This document shows, piece after piece, positions 1-4,793 of a DNA stretch of 8,898 nt (position 1 is its first letter; the number at the start of each line of letters is the position of its first letter). Under the pieces are notes generated by a model. The model saw only the letters and a list, made by a program, of their open reading frames with translations. It made no database searches and was not told the DNA's origin. Where the stretch lies: assembly GCA_035569235.1 (NCBI GenBank), contig DATMND010000261.1:1-8898 (forward strand), given 5' to 3'. The position numbers and the translations under genes were made by a program. This DNA comes from JAMXLO01 sp035569235. Its GTDB lineage: Bacteria; Pseudomonadota; Alphaproteobacteria; Acetobacterales; Acetobacteraceae.

Positions 1-2
1 AA

Positions 3-257
3 GTATTCCTGATATGCGAGGGCGCTCGCGTCACCGCCCAAAGTGTCGGAATCGAAGGGCTTTCCGCGCGGCTCGCTGGAATGCTCGAGGCGTTGGTCAG
101 CGAACACGCACGTCGCGGCGAGATGGATGAATCGCACGGCCGAGCCGGGCGCAGCCGTCGCCCGCGCGCCCACAACCATTTGGCCGACGAGAACGCGAAA
201 GGGCCGGAGAAATCCACATCGTCGGCCCCTCAGAAGTCTAGGCCGACCATTCCGTGA
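3..257 (+). CDS. C-terminal part of a protein entering from the left, possibly a TetR-family regulator
   Basis: Reading frame open from the left edge to a TGA at 255-257, 84 visible codons; the start lies outside the window. The first ~35 residues look like a folded amphipathic helix pair (VFLICEGARVTAQSVG, then GLSARLAGMLEALVSEH). The rest is a charged, low-complexity tail rich in R, H, S and P. The 'EGARVTAQ...LSARLAGMLEAL' pattern resembles the last two helices of TetR-family ligand-binding domains (usual form: EGA, a short helix, then LxxxLxALL). That is resemblance by eye only, and the DNA-binding domain is not in the window. This frame reads more protein-like than the overlapping plus frame at 43-336, which is arginine-rich. 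The region 258-338 holds no gene. Confidence 0.4.
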   Translation, partial: VFLICEGARVTAQSVGIEGLSARLAGMLEALVSEHARRGEMDESHGRAGRSRRPRAHNHLADENAKGPEKSTSSAPQKSRPTIP

Positions 258-301
258 TAAGAACGGCCGCCGTGATGGCGCTATGAGTGCCGTTCATGCC
301 G

Positions 302-325
302 GAAAATCGCCGCGCCGGAGCGGCG
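302..325 (-). terminator. Possible rho-independent terminator of the NRAMP gene
   Basis: A perfect 6-bp GC stem (308-313 with 320-325, 6-nt loop) lies 13 nt past the NRAMP stop. On the minus strand it is followed by ATTTT. The U-tract is short, so termination is plausible but weaker than at 1807-1833. Confidence 0.45.
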
Positions 326-338
326 TCCCAGCCTAAGC

Positions 339-1637
339 TCAGCTGCCCCAGGTCGCGAACATGCCGATGGCGGCTGCGGCCATCACCGCACTGGCAAGCC
401 AGCCCAGGGTGGCAAGCAACGGCGTCAGCGTGAACTCGCCCATCACGCGTCGGCGCGACGCCATCAGCATGATCATCACCATGATCGGCACCGCCGCCAC
501 CCCGTTGATCACGGCGCTCCAGAACAACGCCTTGATCGGATCGAGTGAGGTGAAGTCGAGCGCCGCGCCGATACAGGTCGCCACCGCGATGGCCCCATAG
601 AAGGCGCGCGCACGGCCGGGACGCTGGGCCAGCCCGACCCGCCAGTGCAGTGCCTCGCCCACCGCATAGGCGGCGCTGCCGGCCAGCACCGGCAATGCCA
701 GCAATCCGGTGCCGATGATGCCGAGCGCGAAGACGGTGAACGCAAAGCGGCCGGCGATCGGGCGCAGTGCCTCTGCCGCCTGTGAGGAGGTCTGGATGTC
801 GGTGACACCATGTGCGTTCAGCGTCGCCGCGGTCGTCAGCATGATGAACAGGGCGATGATGTTCGAGAAACCCATGCCGACGATCGTATCGAGCTCCATG
901 CGGACCATCTGCCGCGACGCCTGTTCGGGCGCCTCCTTCAGTGGCTTGGCCTGGGGGTCCTCTTTTTCGTCTTCGACCTCCTCACCGGCCTGCCAGAAGA
1001 AGAGGTAAGGGCTGATCGTGGTGCCGAACACGGCGACGACGACGGTCAGATAGTCGCCGGATGGGCTGATATGCGGCATCACGAGGTTCCGCGCCACGGT
1101 CAGCCAGGGGACCCCGACCGCGAACACGGTTGCCACATATGCGAAGAGCGAGAGGCTCAGCCATCGCAGCACGGAGGCGTAGCGGGAGTAGCGCACGAAC
1201 ACTTCGAGCAGAACGGTGACGATGGCGAAGCCGGCGACGTAGATCAGCATCGGACCGTTGATCAGCAGGTGCAGGGCCGCGGCCATCGCGCCAAGATCAG
1301 CGCCGATGTTGATGGTATTGGCGACCACGAGCAGGCCAACCAGCGGGTAAAGCAGCGACGCCGGATAATAGCGCCGCATGTTGCCGGCGAGGCCTCGGCC
1401 GGTGACCCGGCCAATATGGGCGCTTATCAGCTGGATCGCGCACATCAGCGGTTAGGTGAGCAGCAGAGTCCACCCCAGACTGTAGCCGAACTGCGCGCCG
1501 GCCTGGGAATAGGTGGCGATGCCGCTGGGGTCGTCGTCCGAGGCGCCGGTGATCAGGCCGGGGCCCAAGATATCGCGGAGCTTCGGCCGCTCCGGCTGCT
1601 TGATCTCTTCTTCCGAGGATGCGGCAGACACATTCAT
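339..1637 (-). pseudogene. NRAMP-family divalent metal transporter interrupted by an in-frame TAA
   Basis: This gene would encode a 432-residue inner-membrane metal-ion transporter of the NRAMP/SLC11 type, close to the family's usual length. The start is ATG at 1637, with GGAG at 1650-1647 and 9 nt between them; a TTG at 1643 in the same frame is less likely. Residues 26-61 carry the TM1 signature around D36-P-S-G. Then comes TAA at 1452-1454 (codon 62), and the same frame continues with PLM and the IGRVTGRGLAGN segment to a TGA at 339-341. Relatives usually read LLTYPLM here, so one base changed Tyr (TAC/TAT) to a stop. The remaining 368 residues hold many hydrophobic helices and no further lesion. 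TM6 has TTISPY where classical Mn/Fe transporters have A-x-x-M-P-H, and TM1 has DPSG instead of DPGN. This puts it among the divergent NRAMP-related transporters, whose ion is uncertain. A restart at ATG 1445 would lack TM1 and half the metal site, so I expect no function unless the stop is suppressed or is a sequencing error. Confidence 0.85.
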
Positions 1638-1806
1638 GGTCAACTACTCCGGCTGCGGGCGCGCACGGTGCCGATCCTGGTCTGAACGAGCGCGAATCGG
1701 CTTGCTTGTACAGCCGCGCGCCGTGCTGGAGCCATAACCACTGATCCATTGTCCAGCAGAGTTCCGTGGCTGAATTCGAGGAGGAGAGAGTTCCCCGCGC
1801 TGAAAC

Positions 1807-1833
1807 GAAAAAGGCCGGCACCTGTGCCGGCCT
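1807..1833 (-). terminator. Strong rho-independent terminator after the small exported-protein gene
   Basis: A perfect inverted repeat pairs 1812-1821 with 1824-1833 (arms AGGCCGGCAC and GTGCCGGCCT). On the minus strand a run of five T follows at 1812-1808. It begins 27 nt after the TGA/TAA-side end of the gene at 1860 and lies about 170 bp before the NRAMP start, so it separates the two minus-strand transcription units. On the plus strand there is no T-tract, so it should act in one direction only. Confidence 0.85.
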
Positions 1834-1859
1834 CCTTCCGCGACATTCTGAGATTGGCG

Positions 1860-2129
1860 TTAGTTGCTACCGCCCTGATTCGGGTTCGGCGGGAACAACC
1901 ACGTGCCCTGGTTTGAACGGGTGCCGTAGACGTGCACCGTCTGACGCTGCTGCGCCGTCACGACCGGCTGGGTCTTCTGCACTGGAGCCTGGGCGCCCGC
2001 ATAGACTTTGCCCCCGTAGATGGAACCCGGATAGACGTAGGTGCCCGCCGGGCCTTCACCGTCGCCGGCGTAAGCAGAGCCGATGCCAAGACTGAGTGCT
2101 GCGGCAACCGCAAGAAGCATGGTCTTCAT
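1860..2129 (-). CDS. Small exported protein of unknown function (89 aa)
   Basis: I do not recognise a characterised family. The start is ATG at 2129, preceded by a good Shine-Dalgarno (AGGAG at 2141-2137). A longer in-frame start at 2198 is rejected because it would bury the signal peptide. Residues 1-21 are a textbook Sec signal peptide: a short basic end (MK), a hydrophobic core LLAVAAALSLGIG and a likely cleavage after A-Y-A. The mature part is about 68 residues, without cysteine and without a second hydrophobic helix, so it should be a soluble periplasmic or secreted protein. It has a Gly/Tyr-rich front (GTYVYPGSIYGGKVYAG), a Gln/Val-rich middle and a C-terminal stretch GTWLFPPNPNQGG. I have the impression that short alanine-leader proteins ending in a similar WLFPP(N) motif occur in other Proteobacteria as uncharacterised proteins; I cannot check this here. 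It is a one-gene transcription unit, closed by the terminator at 1807-1833. Confidence 0.85.
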   Translation of the reverse strand: MKTMLLAVAAALSLGIGSAYAGDGEGPAGTYVYPGSIYGGKVYAGAQAPVQKTQPVVTAQQRQTVHVYGTRSNQGTWLFPPNPNQGGSN

Positions 2130-2510
2130 GGTCTCTCTCCTGAGAGTGGTTCTTCTGTCAACTCGTGGCGAGACACAGCTTCTCGCCGGAGCCCACACAA
2201 TGGCGCGCGGATGCGGGCTGCGCGCTGAAATGGTTCACACCGCGTCGCCCCACACGGCCGCCTCTTCGGACTTGGCGACGTGGCAGCGCCCACCGCCGTG
2301 ATCGCGCGAACGGCCAATCTCGTGGCGGTGCTCGCTCCGCGCTGAGGGGAATTTCCGGTGTTATGTAGCAATGACCATCAGATCCCATGAGTCCGGCCCG
2401 CAAGAGTTACCTACAACCCATTGACAAATAGCCGGGCGATTTGCGAGATTCTCATTATGTTCTGTCTTGTCCTTTCTTCTTGAGCATCCTCCTACGCGGG
2501 GCACGGTGTC
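2130..2510. other. Gene-free spacer between the exported-protein gene and the dCTP deaminase-like fragment
   Basis: No convincing coding frame is seen on either strand. It should hold the leader and promoter of the minus-strand gene that starts at 2129. In that leader a perfect 7-bp stem (2167-2173 GGCGAGA with 2181-2187 TCTCGCC, 7-nt loop) lies about 38 nt before the start codon. The right end holds the plus-strand promoter/Fur-like site described separately. Between 2460 and 2495 the plus strand is pyrimidine-rich. Confidence 0.5.
2421..2459 (+). promoter_or_regulatory. Candidate iron-regulated promoter: TTGACA plus Fur-box-like sequence
   Basis: A perfect TTGACA sits at 2421-2426. About 15 nt further, 2442-2459 reads TGCGAGATTCTCATTATG. 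Its right half (GATTCTCATTATG) matches the half-site GATAATCATTATC of the Fur consensus at 10 of 13 positions, and GCGA...ATTCTCATT is a common Fur-box form in Proteobacteria. The left half is poor, and no good -10 hexamer stands 16-18 nt from TTGACA (best is CGAGAT at 2444). Placement between a -35 box and a downstream start is typical of Fur repression, but this is inference. Confidence 0.35.
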
Positions 2511-2750
2511 ATGACAGTTGACCTTGGAACGACTCGCGCACTGGAGGATTGGCCGCTGCCAATTCTTGTGACGGGGGAGAGGTTACGAGAGGCCGTCCGA
2601 AGCGGAACCTTCATCGAAAGAGGTGATCTCGCGAGTGTCGAGGGGGTGAAGTACGACTTCCACATCGGCTCTCTCGTGCTGAAGGCAGCATTCGGGCAGA
2701 CGGTTGATGGTATCTGCTCAACCCGGCTGGAGCACGGAGGCGCCACGTAG
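2511..2750 (+). pseudogene. N-terminal fragment of a dCTP deaminase/dUTPase-like protein, cut by an IS remnant
   Basis: The open frame starts at ATG 2511 (weak GGGG upstream, in-frame TGA at 2481) and runs 79 codons. Residues 1-66 look genuine: V-T-G-E-R-L-R-E-A-V-R-S-G at 20-32 and E-G-V-K-Y-D-F-H-I-G at 44-53. They resemble the N-terminus of trimeric dCTP deaminase/dUTPase-fold proteins, where a (K/S)-Y/V-D-x-R-L-G stretch follows an 'I..G.L' helix. Family members are usually about 160-200 residues, and the catalytic parts come later. After D66 (2706-2708) homology ends. The last 13 residues (GICSTRLEHGGAT) are encoded by the reverse side of a transposase fragment, so the gene is truncated and almost surely dead. 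The Fur-like promoter region lies upstream. The family assignment is by motif resemblance and is moderate. Confidence 0.5.
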
Positions 2751-2930
2751 GATCGCATGTATGGCGCGGTAGGCATCGATGCCGTGTCGCGCTGCGGTGC
2801 CGACGACGGAGCGGATATTGGCGAACAGATCGGCGCCCCACCTGGATCGAAATCCGCCAGTGACCTTTCGGTAGGTCGCTGTCGGCCGCAATTCCCGTTC
2901 ACTGCCGTTATTTTGCTGCTCAACGAAGTC
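2718..2930 (-). pseudogene. IS66-family transposase remnant (C-terminal ~70 residues)
   Basis: Minus-strand open frame from just after a TAG (2931-2933) to TGA at 2718-2720, 70 residues. It begins with D-F-V-E-Q-Q-N-N-G-S-E-R-E-L-R-P, the end of the IS66 DDE transposase core: NNxxERxLRP contains the last catalytic glutamate. It continues T-Y-R-K-V-T-G-G-F-R-S-R-W-G-A, then a helical tail (FANIRSVVGTAARHGIDAYRAI) usual for one IS66 branch (…RKVTNGFRSEWGA…). The N-terminal ~400 residues, the accessory genes tnpA/tnpB and the far inverted repeat are missing, so it cannot move by itself. Its 3' side meets the dCTP deaminase-like fragment within about 10 bp of the transposase stop, where GGTATCTGCTCAA (2709-2721) may be the outer IS end. 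Its other side overlaps the last codons of the Mo-hydroxylase small-subunit gene. Deletion after insertion is the likely history. Confidence 0.8.
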
Positions 2931-4008
2931 CTAGCACCGCACGCAATCGACGCCATATTACGCGCAGCATCAGGCTGCCGGTGGATAGGCGGCGCGGTGC
3001 ATCAGGCGTCGCACCACGAAGCCGCACCTCCAAATTGCGTGCGACAATCGCGGCGATTTCCGCTGCGAATTCCCGCACCACGGCGCCGCGAGCAAATTGC
3101 GCCAACGGCCCGCGCAGGGTGTAGTCGATCGACAAAGTCGCCGTTGTCGCATTGGTGTCCAGCTCCCGAAGTCTCAGCACGGCGCGCGCACTGAGTCGGG
3201 TGCCCGTCCTTGCGTCGCGACCTTCGCCAGAGATCTCCGCGCGCCAATCGGCTTCGTCGAACACCATAGTGCCTTCGCCGGTGAACAGCGTCTCGATAGG
3301 ACCGAGCGTAGCACACACCTCACCGCTCAGCCGATCGCCCACCACGGAAACCAGCCGAGCGCCCGGCAGGCAGGCGGCGACCAGTGCGGGATCGCGGATT
3401 GCGGCCCACACCGTCGGCAGCGGTAAACCGATGCGCAAAGCCTGGATGACTTCCGTGCCTCTTGGTACGGTCATCGCGGATGCCGGCAATGGCGTCGGCA
3501 TGACCGACAGCGCAGGCAAAGGAGCCGGTGCGGCAACGCCAAGCGGCGCGCCTTCGGCCAGCACACGCCCAATGGCGCGCACAATCCCTGCATAGCCGGT
3601 GCACCGGCAGAGATTTCCCGCCAGCTCGAGACGAATGCGCGCTTCGTCTGCGTCAGGCAGGCGGTGCACGATGTCGCGCGCGGTCACCAGCATGCCGGGC
3701 GTACAGTAACCGCACTGCAACGCATGTTCCGCGGTGAACGCGGCGCGGAGCCGCACGATCGCCGGATCGTCCTCCAATCCCTCGATCGTGCGCACATCCG
3801 CCCCGTCACAGGCAACTGCGTAGGCAATGCAAGACCGCGCCGGCGCGCCATCGATCAGCAATGTGCATGCACCGCACACGCCATGCTCGCAGCCGAGATG
3901 CGTGCCCGTCAGCAGTCTGTCCTCACGCAGAAAGTCCGCGAGATGTGTGCGTGGCTCCGCCTCCGCGGTTACCGAGATACCATTCACCGTAAGCGTGACG
4001 CGGCTCAT
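2920..4008 (-). CDS. Molybdenum hydroxylase [2Fe-2S] small subunit fused to a CoxG-like SRPBCC domain
   Basis: This is the electron-transfer subunit of a xanthine dehydrogenase/CO dehydrogenase-type enzyme (362 aa; unfused small subunits are about 150-165 aa). Residues 3-80 are the plant-type ferredoxin domain with C40, C45, C48 and C60. Residues 85-150 are the helical [2Fe-2S] domain with Q98-C99-G-Y-C102 and C134-R-C136, so all eight cluster cysteines are present. A Pro/Ala linker (about 153-186) leads to a CoxG-like SRPBCC domain (about 187-335: P-L-P-T-V-W at 196-201, then D-P-A-L-V-A-A-C-L-P-G and I-S-G-E-G), and a short basic tail ends the protein. In CO dehydrogenase operons CoxG is a separate protein that binds the inner membrane and recruits the enzyme; here that role is inferred. 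The start ATG overlaps the FAD-subunit stop (ATGA), so translation is probably coupled. The stop codon lies at the edge of the IS66 remnant, so the last residues (GLR) may be IS-derived, though the basic end WRRLRAVLG looks native. Confidence 0.92.
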   Translation of the reverse strand: MSRVTLTVNGISVTAEAEPRTHLADFLREDRLLTGTHLGCEHGVCGACTLLIDGAPARSCIAYAVACDGADVRTIEGLEDDPAIVRLRAAFTAEHALQCGYCTPGMLVTARDIVHRLPDADEARIRLELAGNLCRCTGYAGIVRAIGRVLAEGAPLGVAAPAPLPALSVMPTPLPASAMTVPRGTEVIQALRIGLPLPTVWAAIRDPALVAACLPGARLVSVVGDRLSGEVCATLGPIETLFTGEGTMVFDEADWRAEISGEGRDARTGTRLSARAVLRLRELDTNATTATLSIDYTLRGPLAQFARGAVVREFAAEIAAIVARNLEVRLRGATPDAPRRLSTGSLMLRVIWRRLRAVLGLR

Positions 4009-4793
4009 GCGTCAGCTTCGGCCAGCGCGCGGCGCAGCGTGGCAAGCTGCATGTGACGTTGCACCTGGTCCAATCCGTCCAGCGCCTGCAATGCGCGCGC
4101 GGCGCCATCGATTGACGCGGCCTCGCGTTCCAGCAGCAATGGCTTGCCGCCCAGCGCGCCAACCACGACGCGACGCGTGCGTGCGGTCAGCAGAACCGCC
4201 GCCATCGTGTGAGCGAAATCGCCCGGCTTGCGGCACGCCTTCACGTAGCCCCAGCGCGCACCGTCAAACAGGCGCGGGATCCGCACCGCGCGCATGATCT
4301 CGCCCGGAATGAGTGCTGTGCGGAACGCCCCCTGCACAAATGCGGCCAATGGCACACTGCGTCCACCACCCGGACCTTGCAGCAGGGCAACTGCATCCAG
4401 TGCGGTCAGCACCGTCACCCAGTCCGCTGCGGGATCGGCGTGACAAAGGCTGCCGCCGATCGTGCCGCGATTGCGTACGGCGCGATAAGCTATGTTGTCA
4501 GCCACGCGCGCGAGTACGTTGCCGCCGATATCCGGCACCCTCCCATCGGCGATCGCCGCATGAGTCACACAGGCACCGATCGTCACCGCATTGGCATCGA
4601 TGGCGACGCCGGCGAGTTCCGGCAGTCGGTCCACCTGCACCAGCAGACGCGGCTGCGCCAGTCGCAAATTCAACATCGGCCCCAGCGACTGTCCGCCTGC
4701 CAACACGCGCGTCGTGTTCGCCTGCGCCGCCAGCAGAGAAATCGCCTCGGCCAGGCTCGCCGGACGAGCATGCTCGAACGGCCCGGCCTTCAT
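4005..4793 (-). CDS. Molybdenum hydroxylase FAD-binding medium subunit
   Basis: This is the flavin subunit (262 aa, slightly shorter than the usual 270-300) that takes electrons from the iron-sulfur subunit and passes them to an acceptor. It belongs to the vanillyl-alcohol-oxidase-like FAD fold of the CoxM/CutM/XdhB type. The two FAD signatures are clear: A-G-G-Q-S-L at 32-37 within LAGGQSLGPMLNLRLAQP, and T-I-G-G-S-L at 111-116 followed by H-A-D-P-A-A-D. The conserved IAYRAVRNRGT stretch precedes the second one, and the C-terminal helical domain is present. No [4Fe-4S] cysteine loop of the 4-hydroxybenzoyl-CoA reductase kind is seen. It is the second gene of the operon: its ATG overlaps the stop of the large subunit (ATGA at 4793-4790), and its own TGA overlaps the next start in the same way. 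The partner is the enzyme's other two subunits, in the cytoplasm. Confidence 0.93.
   Translation of the reverse strand: MKAGPFEHARPASLAEAISLLAAQANTTRVLAGGQSLGPMLNLRLAQPRLLVQVDRLPELAGVAIDANAVTIGACVTHAAIADGRVPDIGGNVLARVADNIAYRAVRNRGTIGGSLCHADPAADWVTVLTALDAVALLQGPGGGRSVPLAAFVQGAFRTALIPGEIMRAVRIPRLFDGARWGYVKACRKPGDFAHTMAAVLLTARTRRVVVGALGGKPLLLEREAASIDGAARALQALDGLDQVQRHMQLATLRRALAEADA

Noticed and set aside
43..336. Plus-strand open frame of 97 codons
   Set aside because: Arg/Pro/Ser-rich composition and no motif. The overlapping frame 3-257 gives a more protein-like sequence, and the tail enters the terminator hairpin.
2157..2162. TTGACA on the minus strand before the small exported-protein gene
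   Set aside because: It lies only about 28 nt from the start codon and no -10 hexamer fits between it and the Shine-Dalgarno.
2492..2956. Minus-strand open frame of 154 codons over the IS remnant
   Set aside because: It is in a different frame from the IS66 transposase homology and crosses the junction into the dCTP deaminase-like fragment; the translation is Ser/Pro-rich with no motif.
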